From: Luteibacter mycovicinus
Lineage (GTDB): Bacteria > Pseudomonadota > Gammaproteobacteria > Xanthomonadales > Rhodanobacteraceae
Direction of reading: 5' to 3'
Assembly: GCF_000745235.1 (NCBI RefSeq)
Contig: NZ_JQNL01000001.1
Coordinates: 4,520,001 to 4,584,000 of the forward strand
Length of the DNA stretch: 64,000 nt
Under the pieces are notes generated by a model that was not told the DNA's origin, made no database searches, and saw only the letters and a program-made list of their open reading frames with translations. This document shows, piece by piece, positions 43,044 to 51,678 of this stretch (positions are counted from its first letter, which is position 1; every line of letters begins with the position of its first letter). Both the position numbers and the translations under genes were made by a program.

Positions 43044-43964
43044 CTAGGGTGTCGCGCTTGCGTCGACCCCCTGGACCAGCCGCTTCGCCAGCCGCGGATC
43101 GCGAAACTGGTCCAGCCACCAGGCGAGCGCACGACCTTCGTGTTCCTCCCGCCATGCCACGTACAGCGTGTTGGGCTCGCGCGGATTGGCCACCGTCTTC
43201 TCAATGAGGTTGCCGTTCTTCAGCAGGCTGAGGATGCGGTCGCGCGGCAGCCAGCCCACGCCCAGGCCTTCGCGCTGGGCGCGCATCTTCGCGCGCATGC
43301 TCGGCACCGCCAGCGTGGGCTGGCCGCCGACGACGCCGTAGCCGCGACGCTGGCGGCGCGACGAATCCGCGACCACGATCGCCCGATGGTGGGCCAGGAC
43401 GTCCTGCGTGAGAGGGCTCGTTTCCTTCGCGAGCGGATGGCGCGGTGACACGGCGAAGACCCAGTCCATGGTCCCCAGTTCGAACCAGCGCAGCCCCGGA
43501 ATGGCCGGTGGTTCGTTGGTGGCTCCGACGATCAGGTCGGCGCGACCGTCGGCCAGGGCTTCCCAGGTGCCTCCCAGGACTTCGTGGGTTACGCGCAGCG
43601 TGACGCCGGAACCCAGTGCGTCGAATGCACGGATCGATGGCAGCAGCAGTTCGAACTCGAAGATCTCGTCCGTGACCAGCCAGAGCTGTTCCTCCCAGCC
43701 GCCGGCGATCTGCTTGACCCGCTGGGTGAGGCGGCCGACGTCCGCGGCCAGTCGTGCGGATTCCTGCGCGAGCAGCTGGCCGGCGGGTGTCAGCTGCAGA
43801 CGGTAACGACGCCGGTCGAACAGCAAGGCATCGAAACGTGCTTCCAGCTGCCGTGCAGCGTGCGAAATGGTCGAAGGCGCCTTGCCCAGCCGGCGTGCTG
43901 CGCGCGACAGGCTGCCGGCCTCTCGAATGGCCTCGAGCAGGGCAATTTCATCATCCGAAAGCAT
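43044..43964 (-). CDS. LysR-family transcriptional regulator
   Basis: 306 residues. Winged HTH at residues ~1-60 (AIREAGSLSRAARRLGKAPSTISHAARQLE) and a periplasmic-binding-like effector domain with DLIVGATNEPP and GVGWLPRD. It is divergent to the SDR/alcohol dehydrogenase pair, with 103 nt between starts, so it probably controls them. It resembles regulators such as YhaJ and other aromatic-compound sensors, but the ligand is unknown. Confidence 0.92.
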   Translation of the reverse strand: MLSDDEIALLEAIREAGSLSRAARRLGKAPSTISHAARQLEARFDALLFDRRRYRLQLTPAGQLLAQESARLAADVGRLTQRVKQIAGGWEEQLWLVTDEIFEFELLLPSIRAFDALGSGVTLRVTHEVLGGTWEALADGRADLIVGATNEPPAIPGLRWFELGTMDWVFAVSPRHPLAKETSPLTQDVLAHHRAIVVADSSRRQRRGYGVVGGQPTLAVPSMRAKMRAQREGLGVGWLPRDRILSLLKNGNLIEKTVANPREPNTLYVAWREEHEGRALAWWLDQFRDPRLAKRLVQGVDASATP

Positions 43965-44067
43965 AAGACGTTCGACCCATTCGAACGAGTGCGTCGAAAG
44001 GATGGTACGGCAAAAGACACGGCACGGCGCAGCATGCTTCCATCAACCACCCCACGGGAGTCATGTC

Positions 44068-44817
44068 ATGAACCGTTTCAAAGACAAGAACGTTCTGGTC
44101 ACCGGCGGCACCACCGGCATCGGCTTCGCGGTGGCTCAGGGCTTTATCGCCGAAGGGGCGCGGGTCATCGTCACCGGCCGGGATCAGGCGGGTATCGACC
44201 GCGCCGCCGCCGAACTGGGGCCGCGCGCCACCGTCATCCGCAACGACGCCGGTTCCATCACCGATGCCCGTGCGCTGGGCACCACCGTGGCCGACCTCGG
44301 GATCAAGCTGGATGCGGTATTCATCAACGCCGGTATGGCCCGCTTCGCCTCGCTGGCCGAGGTGGATGAAGCGTTCTGGGACCTCAGCTTCAATACCAAC
44401 ATCAAGGGTGCTTTTTTCCAGATCCAGGCGCTGGCACCTCACCTCAATACCGGTGCATCGATCGTGCTCAACGGCTCGATCAACGCCCACATCGGCATGC
44501 CGAACTCGTCCGTTTATGCCGCGACGAAAGCGGCACTGATCTCCCTGGCCAAGACGCTGTCGGCGGAATTGATCCCGCAGGGCGTACGCGTGAACGTCGT
44601 AAGCCCGGGCCCGGTGCAGACGCCGCTCTACGGCAAGCTCGGCATGGATGCGGCGACGCTGCAGGCCACCGCGGACAGCATCCAGTCCCAGGTGCCGATT
44701 GGCCGCTTTGGCCGTCCGGAAGAAGTCGCCGCGACGGTGCTTCACCTGGCCTCGCCGGAGTCGGCTTTCATCGTCGGCACCGAGATCATCATCGACGGCG
44801 GGATGAGTCAGCTATGA
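44068..44817 (+). CDS. SDR-family NAD(P)-dependent oxidoreductase
   Basis: 249 residues, classical SDR. Cofactor motif TGGTTGIG (12-19), NAG (87-89), Ser137, Tyr150 and Lys154 form the catalytic set, and the ending (IIIDGGMSQL) is typical. Arg-rich TGRDQ after the second strand favours NADP(H). CGGGAG ends 7 nt before the ATG. The stop overlaps the start of a truncated alcohol dehydrogenase. The substrate is not known. Confidence 0.93.
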   Translation: MNRFKDKNVLVTGGTTGIGFAVAQGFIAEGARVIVTGRDQAGIDRAAAELGPRATVIRNDAGSITDARALGTTVADLGIKLDAVFINAGMARFASLAEVDEAFWDLSFNTNIKGAFFQIQALAPHLNTGASIVLNGSINAHIGMPNSSVYAATKAALISLAKTLSAELIPQGVRVNVVSPGPVQTPLYGKLGMDAATLQATADSIQSQVPIGRFGRPEEVAATVLHLASPESAFIVGTEIIIDGGMSQL

Positions 44818-45317
44818 GCACGCCGTCCACGATGAAAGCGGCCTGGATTGCGGATGCCGGGTCCGGCGATCTCACGATCCACGTGGGCGAGACGCAGGTG
44901 CCCGCCAACGCCGACGACCGGCTGCTGATCGACGTCGAAGCCGTTGGCATGACCTTCGGCGAACCCGCGTGGGTCACGAATGGAACGATGGCCTTACCCG
45001 ACGGTTCGCCTCGTGCGCTTCCCGTCATCATCGGTCACGAGTTCGCGGGGCGAGTGGCGCATGCTGGTGCCGGGACTCAGGGCTTCGCCATCGGCGACCG
45101 CGTCGTCGGCCTGATCGACTTCTGGCGCAACGGGGCTGCGGCCGAGCAGGCCAGTGTCCTGCCGTCAGAGGTCACCCGGCTCCCTGACATGTTGACTGCC
45201 ATCGAAGCGTCCACGTTGCCGATCGGTGCACTAACCGCGTGGCAGGCGCTGTACGACATCCCTTCGCTGCGTGTCGATGCGTTGCCGGTCGTAGTGTTTT
45301 TCGGCCCGATCCTGTAA
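44814..45317 (+). pseudogene. Zinc-type alcohol dehydrogenase (MDR), truncated after the catalytic domain
   Basis: 167 residues, about half of the usual 310-340. The GroES-like catalytic domain is intact (VGMTFGEPAWVTNG, GHEFAGRVAHAGAG, IGDRVVGLIDFW, LTAWQALYD). The Rossmann domain with its GxGxxG loop is absent: sequence after ~45280 diverges and stops at 45317. No other frame restores it. It therefore cannot bind NAD(P). The break lies beside a TolC fragment, marking a deletion or recombination junction at the edge of the accessory region. Confidence 0.8.
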
Positions 45318-45357
45318 CCACGTGACGTAGCGGCGCAGGGCCCGACCGCCGCTGCGT

Positions 45358-45609
45358 TCACGGCGTACGGTTTCCGCGAAAGTCGACGACGTCGCGCGCT
45401 TCCATCAGGTCGAACCAGCTCGTAGCCAGCTTCACGTAGAGCTGTTGCTCCGTGTCGGCCATCTGCCAGTTGGCCTGATCGCTCGCGTGGCTCGCCTGGT
45501 CCAGCGCGACGCTGTTGGCTTTTCGCCAGAGCGGCTGGTTCAGGCTGAGCTGGCCGGTGTGCGCGTGGTACGTGTCATGCAGCGTCGGCGTGACCCCTGT
45601 ACGGTCGGC
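45358..45609 (-). pseudogene. Internal fragment of a TolC-family outer-membrane efflux protein
   Basis: Minus-strand translation gives ~80 residues containing QLSLNQPLWRKANSVALDQA and LYVKLATSWFDLMEARDVV, the first coiled-coil repeat of TolC-type channels. There is no start or signal peptide at the right end, where the sequence passes into the duplicated element at ~45604, and a chance stop (45358) ends it at the left. Only about one sixth of the gene remains. On the same strand, 12 kb away, lies the cut-off N-terminus of an HlyD-type adaptor (57095-57544). Confidence 0.75.
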
Positions 45610-45727
45610 ATTTTCGCACCCCCAAGGTGGCGTGCCGAGTGCGCCTTCACGACGCTACAATGCCCTACGGTCCGCCGACGGCGCCGACCGGAAACAGGGG
45701 AAAACAATGAAACGGATGCTTTGTGCG
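45604..45727 (+). repeat. Duplicated upstream element, copy A
   Basis: About 125 nt, similar to 50702-50829. Shared blocks include TTCGCACCC, AAGGTGGCGTGCC, TACAAT, GGCGCCGACCG and AGGGGAA, and the first seven codons of the downstream genes (MKRMLCA) are the same. It carries a possible promoter and the ribosome-binding site, so both downstream genes probably share regulation. Confidence 0.8.
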
Positions 45728-46021
45728 GTCGCCCTGGTGATCGCGGTCACCGGGTGCCAGACGACCGGTCACAAAATCACGCAGATCGATATCGGCGCGA
45801 GCCGCGACCAGGTGGTGGCCACGCTTGGGCGACCGGATTAGGTGCGGACCATCGGCGATTTCGAAGTCCTGAACTACCTGGACCGGCATCGCACGCGGGT
45901 GTCGATGGGTCATACCGACTATGCGGTGGTGCTGCTGGATGGGAAGGTGAGTCAGTTCGGGCCGGGGCAGGTGAGGCGGGATGGGCTGCGGTCGGTGGTG
46001 ATTGATTCGGGAGTTCGATGA
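45707..46021 (+). pseudogene. Small lipoprotein gene (OmlA/BamE-like fold) interrupted by an in-frame amber codon
   Basis: The gene starts MKRMLCA with a lipobox (VTGCQ, Cys17). The first 44 codons end with ASRDQVVATLGRPD, then TAG at 45839-45841. The same frame continues without a break for 59 more codons (IGDFEVLNYLDR, YAVVLLDGKVSQFG) to TGA at 46019. The G/A-S-R/K-D-Q-V...LGxP pattern followed by a short beta-sheet is that of SmpA/OmlA lipoproteins. Without suppression only a 44-residue peptide is made. The downstream gene starts at 46023, one base after this stop. Confidence 0.75.
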
Positions 46022-46095
46022 AGTGAAGCGATTCGTTTGGGTTTTCGTGCTTCTGTGCTTGCTGCCTGCGGTGGCGCAGGCAGGAGATCCCCTGA
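45948..46095 (+). repeat. Tandem duplication, left copy
   Basis: The 3' end of the lipoprotein gene plus the start of the next gene. It is repeated at 47221-47368 with an exact offset of 1,273 nt. The stretch from the AGGTGAGGCGGGATG block to the first codons of the signal peptide is nearly identical. Confidence 0.85.
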
Positions 46096-47189
46096 ATGAA
46101 CAGGAACGCCTTCGCTCCGTTCTGCAAAGGGAGGTTCCAGACGATGACCTTGGCGCCTATGAAAGGCTTTGGGCGCTTGAGGCCGCGAGTGGCGAGGCCT
46201 ATGCGCCTGCATTGCGTACATGGATCTGGCGACGCAGCCTGACCGCCATCGATGGCTCACCGCGACCGCCTACGACGGTGAAAGAAGCCATTGAATCACC
46301 CATGGCCGATCAGGCAGCGTACCGCAACGCGGCGCAGGCCTATCTGACCAAGACGTTTTCCATTCGATTCGGCGTTGACGATGCAACCGGTCGGCCATCG
46401 GGTACTACCCGTGAGGCACCGGGCATTTTCACCAGGCGATCTTCAAAGGAAGTGTTCGTGAAGGCGACGGTGCAGAATAAAGGTCCAATAGAGGCCCGCA
46501 TTCGCATGCGAGTCGCTCATGGAGACGTGGATCTGAGGTGCAATCTCTCACAGGTGAAGGCGGGCATGACGATTCCCGTTTGGTGTGCCACTGCGCTCGG
46601 GCACGGCAGCGTGGATCGGCAACTTGCCGGGATCGATGCATTGCTGAACTCACCAGATGGCGTCGTTCCCGAGGCCGAGATTGACATCGGTTCACCCACT
46701 CGCCACGTGACGCTGGCGAATGACCCCACCCTCGCCACCGACTGGGAAACGACCCTGAGAGAGGGTGATCCTGCGTTCTCGGTCTATCATCCTCCCACGC
46801 CGCCAAGTCAGATCACCACGGAGAGTGGTGCGCCACGAGCGGCTTGGGCCATGTTGGTCGTGATCGCGATCCTTCTTACGACCGGCGGCACGGCACACTA
46901 CCGTTCGGCAAACGGCCCCGTCGTCTCGCGTGGATGGTTCGTCGGGTACATGATGCTAGCTGCAGCGGCCGTTGCTTTGGGAGGACTCGATCAGAGTACG
47001 GGCGCCCCGATGAGTGGCGTATTGTCCGTGCTGGTCGAGATAGTCGTCGGGCTTCCCTGGTCGATCTCTTTGCTGACGGCGGCTAATCATCTGCCAAATG
47101 GGTCGGGTTTTCCTTGGCTCTTCGTCGCTGGGAACGCGGCTCTACTGTTTGTCTTGAGCGCGCCTGGACGTCGGTATAAAGCGAAGTAG
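46023..47189 (+). CDS. Unknown secreted/membrane protein, family A, copy 1
   Basis: 388 residues from GTG 46023. I do not recognise the family. A signal peptide (MKRFVWVFVLLCLLPAVAQA) is followed by an extracytoplasmic domain and three or four C-terminal hydrophobic helices (~275-385). Shared with two neighbours: WRRxL, a TV-x-(E/K)AI block, AD-x2-AYR-x-AA-x-AY, and a Cys pair (RCN ... VWC) that may be a disulphide. The C-terminus has DQSTGAPMSGVLS and FPWLFVAGNAALLFV. The start follows the lipoprotein stop by one base. Likely inner-membrane anchored with a periplasmic N-domain. Confidence 0.75.
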   Translation: MKRFVWVFVLLCLLPAVAQAGDPLNEQERLRSVLQREVPDDDLGAYERLWALEAASGEAYAPALRTWIWRRSLTAIDGSPRPPTTVKEAIESPMADQAAYRNAAQAYLTKTFSIRFGVDDATGRPSGTTREAPGIFTRRSSKEVFVKATVQNKGPIEARIRMRVAHGDVDLRCNLSQVKAGMTIPVWCATALGHGSVDRQLAGIDALLNSPDGVVPEAEIDIGSPTRHVTLANDPTLATDWETTLREGDPAFSVYHPPTPPSQITTESGAPRAAWAMLVVIAILLTTGGTAHYRSANGPVVSRGWFVGYMMLAAAAVALGGLDQSTGAPMSGVLSVLVEIVVGLPWSISLLTAANHLPNGSGFPWLFVAGNAALLFVLSAPGRRYKAK

Positions 47190-47220
47190 CCAGTCGGCTT
47201 GACTTTTCACCGAGGGCCGA

Positions 47221-47368
47221 TGAGTCGGCTTGGGCTGCGGCAGGTGAGGCGGGATGAGTTGCGGTCGGTGGTGATTGATTCGGGAGTTCGATGAAGTGAA
47301 GCGATTCGTCTGGGTTTTCGTATTGCTGTGCTTGTTGCCGGCGGTGGGGCAGGCCGGCGACCCGTTGA
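47221..47368 (+). repeat. Tandem duplication, right copy
   Basis: Copy of 45948-46095. Its first ~75 nt are a 3' remnant of the lipoprotein gene with no reading frame of its own, which shows that the duplicated unit began inside that gene. Confidence 0.85.
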
Positions 47369-48459
47369 AACAGCAGGAGCCGCTTCACTCCATCCTGCAG
47401 CAGAATGTGCCGGATGATGACGTTGGCGCGTACAAGCTCCTTTGGCAGATGTACGACGCAAACGGAGACCTATGGACGCCTTCACTGCGGACGTGGCTGT
47501 GGCGACGCGACCTCACTCGTCTGGAAGGTGGCACGCCGCCGTATATGACGGTGGAGCAAGCGATCGACTCCCCGCTCGCCGACAGTGGTGCATACCGCGA
47601 GGCTGCGATGGCTTACGTGGCCGAACGGTTCAGCATCCGCCTGGCTGTTGACGGTGTCGCTGGAATCCCGCCTGAGACCGTTCGTTCAGGGGAGGGAATC
47701 TACGTCACCCGCACTGGCGACCACGTGTTTGTTGCGGCTGTCGTGACGAATCGCGGATCGTTGGATGCAGAGCTAGGTGCTCGTGTTCAAGTCGACGACG
47801 CGTCTTTGTCGTGCGCTCCGGTCCAGATCAGCGCGGGGGGAGAGGCCGGAACGTGGTGCAGGTCTTCTGGCCCTGGCGGTACGGTAGCTGGACAAGTCGC
47901 CTACATCGTGGAGGCGCTCAAGCATTTTGATGGCATCGTAAAGCGAGTCGATCTGGAGACCGGGACCCCGACCCGGCATGTCATGGCAGACTCTGGTGCT
48001 GACTACGCCCCGTCATGGGAAACGGCGTTGGGCGTCCGGGAGCTCGCAGGCGTGGAGATCGCGAATCGAGTTCGCGCCATCGAAGCGGCCAGGAGCCCGG
48101 TACCGACGACAGCCTGGGCCGTACTGGTCGTTACAGCGGCCTTACTGGCGACCGGAGGTGCGGCACATTACAACTCCGCCCATCGCGCCATCCTGCCTCG
48201 TGGGCTGTTCGTCGGCTACGTGATACTGGTGGTCGTGGCCCTCTGCGTTGCGGGCCTTGATGAAAGCACGGGAGCGCCGATGAAAGGGGTGCTTTCTTTA
48301 ATGGCTCAGATGGTGGTGGGGTTGCCTCGGTCGCTTTCCTTGCTGTCGCCGAATAATCGATTGCCGAATGGGTCGGGTTTTCCGTGGCTGTTTGCTGCAG
48401 GGAATGCGGCGTTGTTGTTTGTTTTTAGTTCGCCTGGGCGCCGGTATGAGGCGGGCTGA
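47296..48459 (+). CDS. Unknown secreted/membrane protein, family A, copy 2
   Basis: 387 residues from GTG 47296, a diverged tandem duplicate of 46023-47189. The signal peptide is almost identical (MKRFVWVFVLLCLLPAVGQA). The periplasmic part has drifted strongly but keeps WRRDL, MTVEQAIDSP, ADSGAYREAAMAY and the Cys pair (LSC ... TWC). The membrane part (TTAWAVLVVTAALLATGG, DESTGAPMKGVLSL, PWLFAAGNAALLFVF) is the best conserved. Variable outer domain plus conserved anchor suggests diversifying selection or partner switching; this is inference. Confidence 0.75.
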   Translation: MKRFVWVFVLLCLLPAVGQAGDPLKQQEPLHSILQQNVPDDDVGAYKLLWQMYDANGDLWTPSLRTWLWRRDLTRLEGGTPPYMTVEQAIDSPLADSGAYREAAMAYVAERFSIRLAVDGVAGIPPETVRSGEGIYVTRTGDHVFVAAVVTNRGSLDAELGARVQVDDASLSCAPVQISAGGEAGTWCRSSGPGGTVAGQVAYIVEALKHFDGIVKRVDLETGTPTRHVMADSGADYAPSWETALGVRELAGVEIANRVRAIEAARSPVPTTAWAVLVVTAALLATGGAAHYNSAHRAILPRGLFVGYVILVVVALCVAGLDESTGAPMKGVLSLMAQMVVGLPRSLSLLSPNNRLPNGSGFPWLFAAGNAALLFVFSSPGRRYEAG

Positions 48460-48491
48460 CGGTTATGTCCGGGATACTGGAGGAGCAACGA

Positions 48492-49256
48492 ATGCCGATA
48501 CGTGTTTTTTGCCGGCTTTTCAGGCGGGCTGCTTTAGCTATCACGGTCATGACGGTGTTCAGCAGCATCGCGAATGAACGGGTGCCCGATGTCGCTGCGC
48601 GCGTTTGTGGTGCCGAAATCATCGAAGCGGTTGCCGGAGAGCTGCGCTTGCCTACCTTCGACCCGGCCTTGTCCTCATGCCGTCGTGATCCGGTCACGTC
48701 TGGCACCTCTATTGTCGCCATCGTTAGTCCTGCTGACGACGAGCATTTTAATCTGGACGTGGCTATCTGGGATGTGCGTGCCCGGAAAGTTGTGGCAAAG
48801 CGACGAGATCCAGCCTATCTCGTCTCGGATGCTTCCTCCTTGCGGGCGACGGAAGTTGATACGGCGCGCTATCAACTTGCCGCGGACGTTCGTGCGTTTG
48901 GTGTTCGCGACGTCCACTACCCCTACAACACGCATTCGAAATGGAGTGAGACGCGCCTGACGATGTTCGTTCGGCGCGGCGAGGCGATTGACAGGATCTT
49001 TTCGACCCAGGTTGAGCTTTTAACAGATGGCGGTAGTTCACCTGGGTGCGATGACGCTACGCGTGCGGTCCGCTCGGCGATCACGATCGCGCCGACCAGC
49101 AGTCGTGGCTTCAAGGATCTTCTCGTGGTTACGCGTGACAGCATTGAATCGGGTGTTCCGGGTAAATCCTGTAAGGTGGTAACGATCGAGCGTCAGCAGA
49201 TCGCGTATGACGGAGCGACGTATGGATCGTTTTCTGCACCGAGCTACGGTGAGTAG
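48492..49256 (+). CDS. Hypothetical secreted protein, 254 aa
   Basis: Not recognised. The ATG at 48492 follows a strong GGAGGAG six nt upstream and opens a signal peptide (MPIRVFCRLFRRAALAITVMTVFSSIA). The mature part has three or four cysteines (VCGAE, SCRRD, GCDD, SCKV) and mixed alpha/beta composition, ending in ...SAPSYGE. The segment ADDEHFNLDVAIWDVRARKVVAKR looks like a beta-sheet domain. It follows family A copy 2 by 32 nt and is probably co-transcribed with it. Confidence 0.65.
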   Translation: MPIRVFCRLFRRAALAITVMTVFSSIANERVPDVAARVCGAEIIEAVAGELRLPTFDPALSSCRRDPVTSGTSIVAIVSPADDEHFNLDVAIWDVRARKVVAKRRDPAYLVSDASSLRATEVDTARYQLAADVRAFGVRDVHYPYNTHSKWSETRLTMFVRRGEAIDRIFSTQVELLTDGGSSPGCDDATRAVRSAITIAPTSSRGFKDLLVVTRDSIESGVPGKSCKVVTIERQQIAYDGATYGSFSAPSYGE

Positions 49257-49273
49257 AAGTCGATGTCCGCGTC

Positions 49274-50569
49274 TCACGGGTAACGTCCCCAGATCCATAC
49301 ATGTCCGTCTTCATCAATAGCGGCACTGTGGCCATTATCGGCAGCGACCGCCTTTGCCGTTGGAATGCCTTCGATGCGCACCGGTTTGCCCGAATAGGGA
49401 TCGAGGCCGCCGCGCTGGGTGCTCGACACACAGGTTTGCCCGCCAAAAGGGAGGGTGGCTCTCGTTGCCAGCTGGCCAAACTCGTTATCGCCGGTAGCCC
49501 AGATGCTGCCGTCAGTGCCCAGAAACAGCGCATGACGCCGGCCGGCGGCCATGGCGGTAATAGGTGGCAGGCCCTCGATGATGGCGGGCGCATACTGGAA
49601 ACCCCCTCGTTCGACGAGGGTGGTGGGGTCGCCGCCGAGCTGTCCGCAATCGTTGTAACCCCAGCCCCAGACGCGGCCTTTCCGGTCCAGCGCCAGGTCG
49701 AAGCCGTGAAAGCTTGAGATCGCCGTTATCGGCGGCAAGCCAGCGACGGGCTCAGGCGTAGGATTCGCTGCCTCGGGGAGGTGGAAGGGATTTTCGTAGC
49801 CACCACAGTAGACGGCATCGAGGGTAGGTTGCGGCGGGGACGACGATTCGATCAGAGGATGAGAAAGGTTTCCCCACGTCCACACACGGCCATCCTTGCC
49901 CAGGGCCATGCTGCTTCGCTTGCCACCGGCGACCTGAACTATGTCGCTAAGGCCTGGCACGAGATCGATATCCAGTCGCGGTGCAGCCAGGTGGGGCAAC
50001 GGTCGGCCGGTTTGTCCGCAGTCGTTCATGCCAGTGCTCATGACGCTACCGTCCTGTGTGACCATGAGTAAGTGCGACGCGCTGCCCGTGATTTCGCGAA
50101 GGCCAGTGATATGTTCTTTCAGGAAGGCGCCGCAAACACTGCCACGGATTCCCGAGGGACACATCCGGGTTCTCTCCTGCGCTTCCCAAGTCGCAAGGGT
50201 CCCTGTGGACGTTATTCCAATGGCGTCAACCGCCGAAGGGGCGATCCGACTCATCGGGGAATGCGCGGGATCGATGGACGTGGCTTGCCCTTCGCACGTA
50301 GGTGACTGTGTGACGAGGTACGACCACATCCTTCCTTCGCCATCGAGGACGACAAGATGGCTACTCTGGAAGGCGATTGCCGTCGCACCTTCCATGCCAG
50401 GAATTCGGAAGGGTTCACGGCGTACGCCCATGCAGTTTAAGGCCGCCTCCGGGGCACCGGTGCGGGAGGCATGGCCGGATTTCCATGAGCCGATGAGTGC
50501 CGTGCCGATCCAGATGATCAGGATGGCGGCAAGCGCCGAGACCCCGTGAATGGGTTTGATATTTTTCAT
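49274..50569 (-). CDS. Membrane-anchored RCC1-repeat beta-propeller protein, copy 1
   Basis: 431 residues. An N-terminal signal anchor (~10-29, VSALAAILIIWIGTALIGSW) is followed by RCC1-type blades: GKDGRVWTWG, LDRKGRVWGWGYNDCGQLGG, GTDGSIWATGDNEFGQLA and EDGHVWIWGRYP at the end. RCC1 propellers act as binding scaffolds; a bacterial periplasmic or surface version has no assigned role. It shares its last ten residues and MNDCGQ-type blades with 53661-55019. Start chosen at ATG 50569 just before the anchor; the frame is open to 50644. Confidence 0.8.
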   Translation of the reverse strand: MKNIKPIHGVSALAAILIIWIGTALIGSWKSGHASRTGAPEAALNCMGVRREPFRIPGMEGATAIAFQSSHLVVLDGEGRMWSYLVTQSPTCEGQATSIDPAHSPMSRIAPSAVDAIGITSTGTLATWEAQERTRMCPSGIRGSVCGAFLKEHITGLREITGSASHLLMVTQDGSVMSTGMNDCGQTGRPLPHLAAPRLDIDLVPGLSDIVQVAGGKRSSMALGKDGRVWTWGNLSHPLIESSSPPQPTLDAVYCGGYENPFHLPEAANPTPEPVAGLPPITAISSFHGFDLALDRKGRVWGWGYNDCGQLGGDPTTLVERGGFQYAPAIIEGLPPITAMAAGRRHALFLGTDGSIWATGDNEFGQLATRATLPFGGQTCVSSTQRGGLDPYSGKPVRIEGIPTAKAVAADNGHSAAIDEDGHVWIWGRYP

Positions 50570-50701
50570 CCGTCGAATCCCTAGTTCAAATCCCTTCGTG
50601 ACGTGCGGAGGATCCAGTCCGTCCCGAGCATGACGGCACGTCACCGGCCGCCTGGCAGAGCCGGGCGCGGGTCGGATACTCGGTGAACGATCCCCTGTGA
50701 T

Positions 50702-50829
50702 GCGGTCATGTTCGCACCCGCAAGGTGGCGTGCCAAGTGCGTGTTCGCAACATTACAATCATTCGCGGCCAGCCGAAGGCGCCGACCGAAATCTAGGGGA
50801 AGACAATGAAACGGATGCTTTGTGCTTTG
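50702..50829 (+). repeat. Duplicated upstream element, copy B
   Basis: Copy of 45604-45727 placed before family A copy 3. It keeps the CGCAAGGTGGCGTGCC and GGCGCCGACCG blocks, the purine-rich ribosome-binding site and the identical MKRMLCA start, while the genes that follow are different families. Confidence 0.8.
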
Positions 50830-51678
50830 GCTGCCTTGGCCACAACATTTTTGAGCCTAACGGTCCACGCGGATCGCGCGCGAGCCACAGAACTAGGCGA
50901 CTTGCGGTCGCAGAAAGTGCCGACTGACGTTCGCGAGTCGTATACGCTGGTGGCCGAACTTCAGAATCTCCGCGACCCTGCCGCATCGACGGCGTTGCGA
51001 GTTTGGTTGTGGCGGCGCGATCTCTTAGCGCTTCAAGGGGCATCGCTACCTCAGTCACCGACAGTGGAGGATGCTATTGCTTCGCCTCAGGCGGACGAGA
51101 AGGCATATCGCGAGGCAGCTGCCGCGTATGTAGACGAGACGTTCACCCTACGGCTGCGTCCGGCCGGACAAGCACCGGCGGACGTAGGTTTTCGAAGGGA
51201 GCCTGACGGTTACTATTCTCGCGGAACTTCGGATCGGGGCACATACATCGTGTCGCTGGAGATCAAGAACAACGCATCCGCGGACGCCTCGCTGCTTACC
51301 CCTGGGGTCACGGTCACCTTATCACGCGGCACTTCCCAGCCTGATGGCGTGTGGCTGCAGTGTGAGCCTGTATTTGTCGCGGCTCGCGCCTCGGCAACAA
51401 CGTGGTGCAGAGCCGCCAGCCAGCCGTATCTTGCCGGGATGCTCGTCGATCTTATGCGAGACCGTGATGATGCCAGTGATACCAAATTGAAGCTAAGGTC
51501 GGACATTGCCATGGGTACTGTTCCATTGCACATCTGGCTCATTCAGCTGGACAGCGCGCCAACTGCCTGGGAGCGCAAGCTTGGCGTGATCGACAAGGGG
51601 CTTGGCGAAAGCGTCGCAAGTGTAGATGTAGAAATCTTCGGCCTTCCGGTCAACTCTACCTTCCCACTTCCGTGTTGA
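50806..51678 (+). CDS. Unknown secreted protein, family A, copy 3, N-terminal part
   Basis: 290 residues. Its signal peptide (MKRMLCALAALATTFLSLTVHA) is that of the lipoprotein at 45707 rather than of the other family A copies. The mature part has the family signature: WLWRRDL, SPTVEDAIASP, ADEKAYREAAAAY and the Cys pair (LQC ... TWC). It ends at TGA 51678, just where the paralogues enter their membrane region; the missing part is encoded in another frame from 51672. As it stands it would be a soluble periplasmic protein. Confidence 0.75.
   Translation: MKRMLCALAALATTFLSLTVHADRARATELGDLRSQKVPTDVRESYTLVAELQNLRDPAASTALRVWLWRRDLLALQGASLPQSPTVEDAIASPQADEKAYREAAAAYVDETFTLRLRPAGQAPADVGFRREPDGYYSRGTSDRGTYIVSLEIKNNASADASLLTPGVTVTLSRGTSQPDGVWLQCEPVFVAARASATTWCRAASQPYLAGMLVDLMRDRDDASDTKLKLRSDIAMGTVPLHIWLIQLDSAPTAWERKLGVIDKGLGESVASVDVEIFGLPVNSTFPLPC

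Noticed and set aside
45445..46005. Plus-strand 186-codon frame over the TolC fragment
   Set aside because: Its translation has no protein-like features, and the minus strand shows clear TolC homology in the same place.
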